From Treponema sp. UBA3662 (GTDB lineage: Bacteria; Spirochaetota; Spirochaetia; Treponematales; Treponemataceae), in NCBI GenBank assembly GCA_002373205.1, contig DFJV01000038.1, forward strand, positions 11,877-23,098: 11,222 bases of DNA, read 5' to 3'. Positions 1 through 5,855 of the stretch are shown in pieces. Under the pieces are notes generated by a model. It worked only from the letters and a program-made list of their open reading frames with translations, was not told the DNA's origin and ran no database searches. The stretch's first letter is position 1, and each line of letters begins with the position of its first letter. The position numbers and the translations under genes are program-made.

Positions 1-167
1 CTCAAACGCCGCCCGCAACGCCCGCTGTGATTGGGGAAATACAGAAGACGCCGCTCTTGTAATTACAGACTGGCTTGGGAGGGAAGCGCGCATTGAATTT
101 AAGGTTGCAAGAAAACAGGTGAGGGAACTGTAGGGAGCCTCCCTTTTGCAAAAAGAATGGGGTGGGG

Positions 168-1217
168 CTATTCGCGTGCAGCCTTGGGGTGGCTTTCAAA
201 CCAGGCATCCCAGGCTTCGTCTACCTTTGCGCAGTAGTCGTCCTTTTCTTCCTGGCTTATAAAAGATGCCCTAAAGCCGTTCTTGATAATCTTCTTTATG
301 TTCTCCAGTGTGAATCCCAGAACGCTGTATATGTTCCAGTATTCGTCTATGAGTGAAACCTTAAAGAAAGAAGGGTCGTCCGTGTTTATCGTGATAAAGA
401 CGCCCTTGTCAAAGAGCTGCTTTACCGGGTGGTCCTTTAGTTCCTTTACGTATTTCTTTGTAAAGAGGTTGCTTGTCGGGCAGACTTCGAGTGGAAGCTG
501 GGTTGCCGCCAGTTCCTTAATGAATTCCTCGTCATAAGCCGCGCTGGTTCCGTGGCCAATGCGCTCTGCGTGCAGAAGGTTTATTGCGTCCTTCATAGAC
601 CAGCTGTCTTCCGTCTCCCCTGCATGAACAACAGTGTGGAGCCCAGCCTTTTTTGCGTTGTCAAAAACAGATGCAAAGTCCCTTGCTGGGCCGAATGTTT
701 CGCTTCCGCCAAGGCCAATTCCTATTATTTCCGGGTTCTTTTCATGAAGTACAAGATCAAGGTTGTGCTGTGCGTTCTCAAGGCCAAATGAACGGCTTAC
801 GTCAACGATTGTCTTTATTGTGCAGCCGCGCTTTTCCTTGATTTTCTTAAAGCCCTTGGTAAGAATGTTAATGCTGTATGTAAAGTCAAAGCCTTTCTTA
901 AGCAGGGATGACGGGGCAAAAAATGTCTCCGCGTATACGATGTTGTTTGCCGCAACGTATGAGTCAAGCGCGTCAATTATAAAGCGGAGGTCTTTTTCCT
1001 CCGTGAACATGCGCTGTACGGACATAAAGGATTGCAAAAAGCCCTCAAGGTCTGAGTAGGAAAAGAGATTGTTGAGTTCCGCCTCGGTCATTTCACGGCC
1101 GCTGCATTTTTTGTATAGTTTGTTTATAATCTTCCTTTCAGGAACAGCTTCCTGGTGCAGGTGAATTTCTGCCTTTGGAACTGCCTTAAGCAAGCTGTAA
1201 AAATCCCTTTTATCCAT
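168..1217 (-). CDS. Adenosine deaminase family protein
   Basis: A 349-residue amidohydrolase of the adenosine/adenine deaminase family. Members hydrolyse the 6-amino group of adenosine or a related purine in the cytoplasm (purine salvage). Visible motifs: the metal-binding HLH near the N-terminus (H19, H21), GLGGSE (168-173), the catalytic HAGE (198-201), IGHG with H222, the CPTSN segment (246-250), and NTDDP with D280/D281 as metal ligand and catalytic Asp. All expected active-site residues are present and the length is normal for the family. The residues after HLH read QEA where LEG or LDG is usual, so the exact substrate (adenosine, adenine or another purine) is open. The gene stands alone. 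Its ATG is preceded by an extended -10 box and no Shine-Dalgarno sequence, which points to a leaderless mRNA. Family is secure, substrate is inferred. Confidence 0.9.
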   Translation of the reverse strand: MDKRDFYSLLKAVPKAEIHLHQEAVPERKIINKLYKKCSGREMTEAELNNLFSYSDLEGFLQSFMSVQRMFTEEKDLRFIIDALDSYVAANNIVYAETFFAPSSLLKKGFDFTYSINILTKGFKKIKEKRGCTIKTIVDVSRSFGLENAQHNLDLVLHEKNPEIIGIGLGGSETFGPARDFASVFDNAKKAGLHTVVHAGETEDSWSMKDAINLLHAERIGHGTSAAYDEEFIKELAATQLPLEVCPTSNLFTKKYVKELKDHPVKQLFDKGVFITINTDDPSFFKVSLIDEYWNIYSVLGFTLENIKKIIKNGFRASFISQEEKDDYCAKVDEAWDAWFESHPKAARE

Positions 1218-1225
1218 ATTAACCC

Positions 1226-1234
1226 ATTATAGCA
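1226..1234 (-). promoter_or_regulatory. Extended -10 promoter of the deaminase gene
   Basis: On the minus strand the sequence reads TGC followed by TATAAT, a perfect -10 with the TGn extension. Only eight bases (GGGTTAAT) separate it from the ATG at 1217. The -35 region is just a T run, as is usual for extended -10 promoters. Transcription would begin at or one to three bases before the start codon. There is no room for a Shine-Dalgarno site. Confidence 0.65.
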
Positions 1235-1458
1235 CATTAAAATTCAAAAAAAAAGCATTACGCGCAAAAATAACGCTTTATTCTGATTGCAAAACCGGTG
1301 ACATGGCAAAAACCCAGTTTTCTACCTTGAATTATCGGCAACTTCCCCGCATTTCATGAGAAGGATTCAAGCCGTAGTTAGCTTCTGAGGATTTTTGTAT
1401 GGCATAAAAATCTGTTTCTTTTATTTTTTTCTATGCAAAATAGGCCGGGAATCAGTTT
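1235..1458. other. Spacer without recognisable gene
   Basis: I see no convincing coding frame here. It holds a weak inverted repeat (1252-1260 with 1271-1279, one mismatch) just upstream of the deaminase promoter, an AT-rich inverted repeat (1391-1400 with 1404-1411) and a T-rich stretch near 1415-1431. No function is assigned. Confidence 0.5.
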
Positions 1459-1474
1459 TGTGTGCAGCGGAAGG
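1459..1474 (+). repeat. Copy 1 of a short dispersed motif (TGTGTGCRGCGGAAGG)
   Basis: Fifteen of sixteen bases match the motif at 4481-4496. Two further words, ACGGTAGCAAG and AACCCCTC, follow in the same order in both places (1595 and 1661 here; 4503 and 4533 there). The two spacers therefore seem to carry divergent copies of one element. Confidence 0.55.
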
Positions 1475-1481
1475 GGGGCAT

Positions 1482-1702
1482 ACTGAGTTGCAAGTAACCG
1501 TCTCCTTGGGACGAAATAATAATGAAAAAAACTGGGGTTCTTAGGCATATCGCGAAACGTTGAGCGATATGGCCCCTAAGCCGTGCCGGATGAAACGGTA
1601 GCAAGGCGTTCCGTTGAAGTGGGGTTTAAGGGGAACTTGCAACGCAGTTTCTAGCAGAGAAACCCCTCGCTTCGGAGTAGGGGGTGTCTCTCCCCTTTTT
1701 TT
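1482..1702 (+). ncRNA. Candidate structured RNA of unknown class
   Basis: About 220 bases with strong internal complementarity. ACTG plus GTTGCAAGT (1482-1495) pairs with ACTTGCAAC plus CAGT (1635-1648), 13 pairs with one mismatch, closing the domain. Inside are a small hairpin (1499-1513), a long hairpin made of CTTAGG and CATATCGC (1540-1553) with GCGATATG and CCTAAG (1564-1580) around a three-base bulge, and an AACGG/CCGTT hairpin (1594-1598 with 1611-1615). The segment ends in a GC-rich hairpin and a T tract. It is not recognisably RNase P RNA, tmRNA, SRP RNA or a riboswitch known to me. It could be a small RNA, a leader RNA or a dispersed repeat that folds well. I found no clear promoter for it. 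Confidence 0.5.
1657..1702 (+). terminator. Terminator-like 3' end of the candidate RNA, with an alternative hairpin
   Basis: AGGGG (1679-1683) can pair with CCCCT (1692-1696), directly followed by seven T residues: a short intrinsic terminator. The same AGGGG can instead pair with CCCCT at 1663-1667, with GAGA/TCTC flanks at 1657-1660 and 1687-1690. The two hairpins exclude each other, the usual layout of an attenuator. Confidence 0.55.
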
Positions 1703-1705
1703 CGC

Positions 1706-1734
1706 TTGACAACTGACAACACTTAGAATAAGAT
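1706..1734 (+). promoter_or_regulatory. Promoter of the RRM protein gene
   Basis: A perfect TTGACA (1706-1711), a 17-base spacer and TAAGAT (1729-1734). A second overlapping pair, CTGACA (1713-1718) and TAAAAT (1735-1740) with 16 bases between, may also work. Either gives a 5' leader of roughly 105-112 bases before the ATG at 1853. Confidence 0.7.
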
Positions 1735-1740
1735 TAAAAT

Positions 1741-1852
1741 ATCTTGTTTCTCCAGATAAATTTAACCTGAAGGTTTCGTTTTTCAGAAGACCAAGGTAGC
1801 AGCTGGCTTATCAGTAATTTAAAACTACCGTATTTCGGTAAAGGATTTTTTT
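1741..1852 (+). promoter_or_regulatory. Long 5' leader with hairpin next to the ribosome binding site
   Basis: The predicted leader has a small AACC/GGTT hairpin near 1763-1774 and a five-pair hairpin TACCG (1826-1830) with CGGTA (1836-1840). The second ends exactly where the Shine-Dalgarno AAGGA (1841-1845) begins, seven bases before the ATG. This layout could tune ribosome access with temperature or by binding of the encoded RNA-binding protein; that part is inference. Confidence 0.45.
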
Positions 1853-2233
1853 ATGTCCAAAAAACTTTATGTTGGCAACCTGAACTATGCCACAACAGAG
1901 GACACGCTGAAAAACGTATTCGCTTCTTATGGAGAAATTGTTTCTGCAGTAGTCATTAAGGATCGCGACACCCAGCAGTCAAAGGGCTTCGGTTTTGTGG
2001 AGCTTGCGGACGACTCTGCGGCAGACAAGGCAATTGCCGAACTTAACGGCAGGGAAATCGACGGCCGCCGTGTCCGTGTAAACGTAGCGGAAGAAAGGCA
2101 GAACCGTGGCCCCCGCAATTTTAACCGCAGGGACTTCCGCAATGACCGTGGCGAACGTGGTGCCCCCGGCGGAGACTTCCGTCGTGGCGGCAGGGATGGC
2201 GGTTTTTCTTCATTCCATGATTCTTCCTACTAG
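1853..2233 (+). CDS. RRM-domain RNA-binding protein
   Basis: A 126-residue protein with a single RNA recognition motif (about residues 4-80) and a glycine/arginine-rich tail. RNP2 is LYVGNL (5-10) and RNP1 is KGFGFVEL (44-51), both intact with the aromatic residues that stack on RNA. The tail (about 85-118) is rich in Arg, Gly, Asn and Asp with RGG-like steps and ends in a Ser/Tyr-containing stretch. It resembles the small bacterial Rbp proteins found in cyanobacteria, spirochaetes and others, often cold-induced, that bind single-stranded RNA in the cytoplasm. The start is fixed by AAGGA seven bases upstream. A consensus promoter, a leader of about 110 bases and a clean terminator make it a monocistronic, probably well-expressed gene. 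Which RNAs it binds cannot be read from sequence. Confidence 0.93.
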   Translation: MSKKLYVGNLNYATTEDTLKNVFASYGEIVSAVVIKDRDTQQSKGFGFVELADDSAADKAIAELNGREIDGRRVRVNVAEERQNRGPRNFNRRDFRNDRGERGAPGGDFRRGGRDGGFSSFHDSSY

Positions 2234-2246
2234 CTGTTAAAAATAG

Positions 2247-2274
2247 GCGGTTCCTTTTGGGGCCGCTTTTTTTT
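2247..2274 (+). terminator. Rho-independent terminator of the RRM gene
   Basis: GCGGTTCC (2247-2254), a TTTT loop and GGGGCCGC (2259-2266) form an eight-pair stem with two G-T pairs, followed by eight T residues (2267-2274). It lies 13 bases after the stop codon. Confidence 0.88.
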
Positions 2275-2372
2275 GTTTGCTAAGATTTGCCCTAACAGAA
2301 GGCGTTGGTCGCATGCTAAGTATGCTCGCGGTTTTTTATGCCAACATATGTTCCGTGTTTTTCGGGGGAGTT

Positions 2373-2413
2373 GCGGGGGTGTCCCCCGCAGAGGGGGTAG
2401 CACGCAACGAAGT
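2373..2413. repeat. GC-rich palindromic repeat in the spacer before the peptidase gene
   Basis: GCGGGGG (2373-2379), loop TGT and CCCCCGC (2383-2389) form a perfect hairpin in a G-rich spacer. Next comes CGCAACGAAGT (2403-2413), whose reverse complement occurs at 4551-4561. More G-runs and a CCCCT follow to about 2449. This looks like a dispersed intergenic repeat rather than a terminator, since no T tract follows directly. Confidence 0.45.
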
Positions 2414-2459
2414 GCGGGCGCAGGGGGAGACTTACCCCTCCTTAATAAAAAAATCTTCC

Positions 2460-2488
2460 TTGTAAAAAAGAAGCTTGGGGCTTATAAT
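2460..2488 (+). promoter_or_regulatory. Promoter of the peptidase gene, set for a leaderless start
   Basis: TTGTAA (2460-2465), a 17-base spacer and a perfect TATAAT (2483-2488). Six bases separate the -10 from the ATG at 2495, so the start codon should sit at the transcription start. No Shine-Dalgarno sequence lies upstream. Confidence 0.7.
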
Positions 2489-2494
2489 AAAAGT

Positions 2495-3397
2495 ATGAGT
2501 TTTTTGCCAAAAGAGTTTTCACAGTTCATTTCCCCGGATGCACAGCGCAGAGAATTTATCTGCTCGTGGCTTGAGCAGCATGGCGTTAAGGCTGTAGTTG
2601 CTTCCATAGACGGCAAGAACCATATCCTTGTGCAGTTTCCTCCTTCCTCATACAATCCTCAGTTCAAGATAAAGACAGTCATTGCCCATTACGACAGGGT
2701 TGAGAACAGCCCCGGAGCAAACGACAACAGCGCTGCCGACTGGCAGATTATGAACTGGGCGGTAGAGCTTTACAATATGCAGGGGTTCCACAATGTTCGC
2801 ATTTTCTTTACCGACGGAGAAGAGCTTGGCTGGAACACCGGGGTTAGCGAGCAGGGTGCTTTTGGCATAGCAAACGTATTCAAAAGGCTTGGCATAACAA
2901 ACGACGACGTCTACGTATTTGACTCATGCGGAAGGGGAGAAATACCTGTCCTTGCCAACACGGAAATTCCCGCAAAGGCCCCAAAAGCTTTTTCTTCAAG
3001 GTTTTCCGACTTGTTTGAGCGCACACAGGAAATACTCCGCCGCTCAAGCCCGGGACGCTGGATGTGCCTGCCGGTCCCCTACAGTGACAACGCTGCATTT
3101 CTGGCCTGCGGAATTCCTGCCGTTGCAATTACAATGCTTCCTGCAAAGGAGGCATCTCTTTATGCCCGCGAGCTTAACCAGCATCCGGATCTAAAGAATG
3201 CCGTCATGAACAGGGAATCAAGCAAGAAGGAAAGGCTTTCGTCCGGCGAAAAGGAATATGCCTACAAGGAGCGCATGCCCTACACGTGGAGGCTCTTCCA
3301 CACAGCCTACGACAACGAAGAATCCCTAACCCCGGAAAGCTTTAGGGTAATGCAGAACATACTCAGGACGATTGCCCTGGCAAAGACTCCGCTTTAG
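2495..3397 (+). CDS. M28-family zinc peptidase (aminopeptidase-like)
   Basis: A 300-residue protein of the M28 di-zinc peptidase family, which removes N-terminal amino acids or acts on related amide bonds. Motifs in order: an HxD metal site in AHYDRVE, GANDN with the bridging Asp, TDGEELGW with the catalytic Glu pair, YSDN/GIPAVAI, and FHTAYDNEESL with the late metal-binding His. These match the conserved metal and catalytic positions of M28. There is no signal peptide, so a cytoplasmic location is likely. The frame stays open back to about 2273, but that extension runs through repeat sequence. The ATG at 2495 fits the family N-terminus and lies six bases after a TATAAT box. The substrate (peptide, cyclised glutamine or other) is not determined. 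It converges on the transporter gene with a 29-base gap. Confidence 0.82.
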   Translation: MSFLPKEFSQFISPDAQRREFICSWLEQHGVKAVVASIDGKNHILVQFPPSSYNPQFKIKTVIAHYDRVENSPGANDNSAADWQIMNWAVELYNMQGFHNVRIFFTDGEELGWNTGVSEQGAFGIANVFKRLGITNDDVYVFDSCGRGEIPVLANTEIPAKAPKAFSSRFSDLFERTQEILRRSSPGRWMCLPVPYSDNAAFLACGIPAVAITMLPAKEASLYARELNQHPDLKNAVMNRESSKKERLSSGEKEYAYKERMPYTWRLFHTAYDNEESLTPESFRVMQNILRTIALAKTPL

Positions 3398-3425
3398 GCT
3401 GCATGAGGGATCTCAACCGCCAGCC
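3398..3425. terminator. Possible bidirectional terminator between convergent genes
   Basis: GGCTG (3398-3402) can pair with CAGCC (3421-3425), with a GAG/CTC pairing inside, in the 29-base gap between the convergent peptidase and transporter genes. The stem is short and the flanking T or A tracts are interrupted, so this is a weak call. Confidence 0.3.
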
Positions 3426-3426
3426 C

Positions 3427-4332
3427 TTAATTTTGCGCGGAATCTTCATCCGCCTTATGCGCATTCGTGACCAAAAAGACTGCGAGTGCGGTTCCTATTA
3501 TCATCACGTAACCCGCAATGCTCAGCAAGTCCGGCACCTGGGAGAAAATAAGGAAGCCCAGTAGCGCGGAAAAGACTATCTGCGAATACTCGTATATCGA
3601 AATTCTGTAGGATGGCGCGTTAAAGTACGCCCCCGTAATCCCCATCTGGCCGCCTGCTGCCGAAACACCGGCCCCTATAAGGAAGATGACCTGCCTTGTA
3701 GTCATGGGCTGGTAAAAGGCAATTGTTGCAGGAAGGGCTGCAAGGACGGAAAAGGCTGAAAAAAAGGCTATTATAAGGTAGCCCTCCACTTTGTATTCGT
3801 GGCATTTGCGAACGTTTGCGTATGCAAAGCCTGCCCCCATTCCCCCCGCAAGTCCCGCAAGAGCCGGAGCCATCTTGCAAAAGTCCATGGAAGGCTTTAT
3901 AACAAGCAGGGCACCGGTAAAGGCCGTAAAAAGAGAAAGCACGGAAAGGGCAGTTGGCTTTTCCCCCAGCAGGAAAATGCTCATCAGTAGGCTAAAGAAA
4001 GGGGACATCTTGTTCAGCATATTTGCATCGCTCACATTTATCTTTCCCAGAGCGTAAAAATTCCCGAATATTCCTATCGTGCCAAAAATGGAACGCAGAA
4101 TCAGGAACTTGAGGGCGCCTTTTGGAACACGCAGAACTTCCCTCGTGCCCCTTGACTTAGCCTTTGACGCAAGGGCCACCGCCGCAATCAAAAAGGCAAT
4201 TGAATTCCTAAATACGGCCTTTTGGTAGAAGGGCAGGTCACCCGCTGCGTGTACAAAAATTCCCATAAGGGCAAAGCAGAAGCCTGAAATGAGGGCAAAG
4301 ACAATGCCCCTCCTGATGTTTATTTTTTCCAT
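3427..4332 (-). CDS. EamA/DMT-family membrane transporter
   Basis: A 301-residue integral membrane protein of the drug/metabolite transporter superfamily, with about ten hydrophobic segments in two EamA halves (roughly residues 8-145 and 155-290). Recognisable marks are the first-helix stretch GFCFALMGIFV, the FLLGEKPT turn at the end of helix 4 typical of EamA repeats, and the matching LGFLIFSQVPD region in the second half. Such proteins export or import small metabolites (amino acids, nucleosides, drugs) across the inner membrane; the substrate cannot be read here. An in-frame TTG at 4368 would add 12 residues, but that TTG is the first half of a -35 box, so the ATG at 4332 is preferred. 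It has no Shine-Dalgarno site and is predicted to be leaderless. It stands alone. Confidence 0.88.
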   Translation of the reverse strand: MEKINIRRGIVFALISGFCFALMGIFVHAAGDLPFYQKAVFRNSIAFLIAAVALASKAKSRGTREVLRVPKGALKFLILRSIFGTIGIFGNFYALGKINVSDANMLNKMSPFFSLLMSIFLLGEKPTALSVLSLFTAFTGALLVIKPSMDFCKMAPALAGLAGGMGAGFAYANVRKCHEYKVEGYLIIAFFSAFSVLAALPATIAFYQPMTTRQVIFLIGAGVSAAGGQMGITGAYFNAPSYRISIYEYSQIVFSALLGFLIFSQVPDLLSIAGYVMIIGTALAVFLVTNAHKADEDSAQN

Positions 4333-4339
4333 AAAGGCA

Positions 4340-4368
4340 ATAGTAAGCAAGAGCGGCTCAAGTGTCAA
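4340..4368 (-). promoter_or_regulatory. Promoter of the transporter gene, set for a leaderless start
   Basis: On the minus strand: perfect TTGACA (4363-4368), a 17-base spacer, TACTAT (4340-4345), then seven bases to the ATG at 4332. The start codon coincides with the expected transcription start and nothing upstream resembles a Shine-Dalgarno site. Confidence 0.68.
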
Positions 4369-4440
4369 TCGCGCATTTCGTTAATTCGTATCATAAAAAT
4401 CAATTTTTACGCTACATTTTCTTATGCAAAGTAACTGAAA

Positions 4441-4529
4441 CCCACACTCCGGGTACACCGCACGCACTTTCTACGGTGTATGTGTGCGGCGGAAGGCACA
4501 CAACGGTAGCAAGTGCGTAGCCTTGTGGG
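4441..4529. other. Compact element with interleaved complementary segments (possible pseudoknot RNA)
   Basis: Four exact complementary pairs lie within 89 bases: CCCACA (4441-4446) with TGTGGG (4524-4529); TACACCG (4454-4460) with CGGTGTA (4474-4480); TGTGTGC (4481-4487) with GCACACA (4496-4502); and ACGCACTT (4462-4469) with AAGTGCGT (4511-4518). The last pair joins the loop of the second helix to sequence beyond the third, which would be a pseudoknot. There is no coding frame. Strand, promoter and function are unknown. It shares three short words with the 1459-1668 region, so it may belong to a repeat family. Confidence 0.5.
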
Positions 4530-4600
4530 CTGAACCCCTCATTGCGTGAAACTTCGTTGCGGGTACGGAGCGGAACGAGCGCAGCTAGTTTGATATCCTA

Positions 4601-4642
4601 TTCCGTGACACCGCTTCCGTGACACCGCTTCCATGACACCGC
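4601..4642. repeat. Tandem repeat, three 14-base units
   Basis: TTCCGTGACACCGC occurs at 4601-4614 and 4615-4628, and again at 4629-4642 with one change (G to A in the fifth position). The period is not a multiple of three and no reading frame runs through it. It follows the folded element in the same spacer. Confidence 0.85.
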
Positions 4643-4884
4643 GGGGTTCAGGCGGATGTGCCAGTGAGCGGAAGGCAAAACTGATTCCACTGTTTTTTAT
4701 GCATCTAAAAAAATCATCTGCCAAAAATTGATATTTTTAAAACACATATTCTAAAAAAATGCAAGTAAAATAATGTAAAAAGTGAATAAAATATCAAAAA
4801 TAACTGAATTTTGTCATAAAAATACGAAAATATATTGATTTTTTTTGAGCAATAAGTTAATTTCAATAAAAAGTTTGTCGAGAG
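4643..4884. other. Very AT-rich leader upstream of the regulator gene
   Basis: From about 4690 the sequence becomes extremely A/T-rich with many A and T runs, in contrast to the GC-rich element before it. It must hold the promoter of the regulator gene, but I cannot pick one: TTGATA at 4728 and TTGTCA at 4811 both lack a good -10 at proper distance. A minus-strand open frame crossing it is low-complexity and not convincing. Confidence 0.45.
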
Positions 4885-4896
4885 AGAAGGTCTATT

Positions 4897-5697
4897 ATGC
4901 TTATTGTCTTTTTTACCTGGGAGAGGAACGTCTGCCAGCTTATTGCGGGGCGGCTTGCGGAAAAAGGTCATATTGCCGTCGTTTTTACAAACATGCAAAA
5001 GGTCATAAAAACGGTGGGGCGGCATGGATCGCAAAAAGTGGACTTGCTTGCACTGGATTTCCGTATGAGCGAACAGAACGACCCCGGCTGGTCACTGCTT
5101 GCCTCTGGAACAAAAATCCCCACCGTCTACTATAATGATCCCCACGGTTCCCCCGGAAAATTTGCCCTAAACTGGAACAGAAAAATCACCGTAGGAAGCG
5201 AATTTTCAGCCAGAAACCTTATGCCGCTCTTTAGGGACTTGGAAAGCGTAATGCTCCAGCCAGACGTCCTGCCCTGCGTCTCTATTGTTTGTCCCCCTAA
5301 AAAAATACTTGGCAGGGAAGAAGTGGAACTTGGGCATTTTAGCATAGAACTCTTCAGGGAAAAACATTCCGTACAGCCTGCAAAATACAAGCTGCTCTGC
5401 TACTTTTACAAAAACAGGGGCTTGCTTTTGGACACAAAAAAAATCTGCCTCTTTATGTGGAACGAATATTCCTATGCAAAAAGAGAGACATTGTTTTCCT
5501 ATATATGCTACCTAAGAAAGCTCTTTAGAAAAGAAAACAAGTACTGCCTCCGCATAATAAACGAAGGCCGCCACGGATACATTTTCAGAATTTCCTGCCC
5601 AAAATTCCGTGCGGAAGTGGAAGAGGCTGCAAGCGACTACCTGCGCTCGGATTCAAAAAACAGCTTCGACTTTTCATCGGCCCTTCTAGACGACTAG
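4897..5697 (+). CDS. OmpR-type winged-helix regulator with degenerate receiver domain
   Basis: A 266-residue two-domain protein. Residues 1-118 look like a response-regulator receiver by size and pattern, with an Asp at the canonical position (D54, in LLALDFRM). However, the acidic pair expected near residues 9-10 is replaced by WE, the conserved Thr/Ser after beta-4 is missing (IPTVYYND), and no KP motif ends the domain. Residues 147-231 form an OmpR/PhoB-like winged helix: AKYKLLCYFYKNRG, a recognition helix around RETLFSYICYLRKLF and a wing ending in GRHGYIF. It is probably a DNA-binding regulator that does not use normal phosphorylation. No histidine kinase gene adjoins it. Start set by GAGAAGG (4884-4890) six bases before the ATG. 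Its target genes are unknown. Confidence 0.75.
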   Translation: MLIVFFTWERNVCQLIAGRLAEKGHIAVVFTNMQKVIKTVGRHGSQKVDLLALDFRMSEQNDPGWSLLASGTKIPTVYYNDPHGSPGKFALNWNRKITVGSEFSARNLMPLFRDLESVMLQPDVLPCVSIVCPPKKILGREEVELGHFSIELFREKHSVQPAKYKLLCYFYKNRGLLLDTKKICLFMWNEYSYAKRETLFSYICYLRKLFRKENKYCLRIINEGRHGYIFRISCPKFRAEVEEAASDYLRSDSKNSFDFSSALLDD

Positions 5698-5715
5698 TTG
5701 ATTCGGATAATTTTT

Positions 5716-5730
5716 TTCTTCTTCTTCTTC
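5716..5730. repeat. Short TTC microsatellite
   Basis: Five TTC units follow a run of six T residues, 18 bases after the regulator stop codon. There is no hairpin before the T run, so I do not call it a terminator. Confidence 0.7.
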
Positions 5731-5751
5731 TGGACCTGCTTTTATCTGCTA

Positions 5752-5840
5752 ACCCGCTTTCCGGGGTTCCGGGGGCCCCTTACCCCCTCCATTGCCTGGC
5801 GGCAACGGCTACGCCGCCCCTCCAATCGGGGGTAGGCTTG
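5752..5840 (+). repeat. Dispersed intergenic repeat, family 2, copy 1
   Basis: Begins with ACCCGCTTTCCGGGGTTCCG and ends with TCCAATCGGGGGTAGGCTT. Both ends recur with few changes at 7797-7880 in the same orientation and at similar spacing (89 and about 84 bases). The middle part differs but is GC-rich and palindromic in both. No coding potential is seen. Confidence 0.7.
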
Positions 5841-5855
5841 CTCGGTATTAGCTGC

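Noticed and set aside
2..208. Minus-strand open frame of 68 codons at the left edge
   Set aside because: It overlaps the end of the deaminase gene, has no ribosome site or promoter, and its composition is that of repeat-rich spacer. The small palindromes at 132-144 and 144-153 lack a T tract and are not called a terminator.
1522..1563. Thirteen-codon open frame (MKKTGVLRHIAKR) inside the structured RNA
   Set aside because: It has no good Shine-Dalgarno site and runs through the long hairpin. It could be a leader peptide, but its length is within chance, so it is not listed as a gene.
2273..2494. Extension of the peptidase frame to the first open codon
   Set aside because: The added 74 residues come from the terminator tail and a GC-rich repeat, look unlike M28 N-termini, and a consensus promoter lies inside the extension just before the ATG at 2495.
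4333..4368. TTG start for the transporter, 12 residues upstream
   Set aside because: That TTG is part of a perfect TTGACA -35 box, there is no Shine-Dalgarno site, and the ATG at 4332 gives a normal EamA N-terminus.
4714..5034. Minus-strand open frame of 106 codons
   Set aside because: It overlaps the regulator gene, is built from A/T runs read as Phe, Leu, Lys and Ile, and has no start signals.
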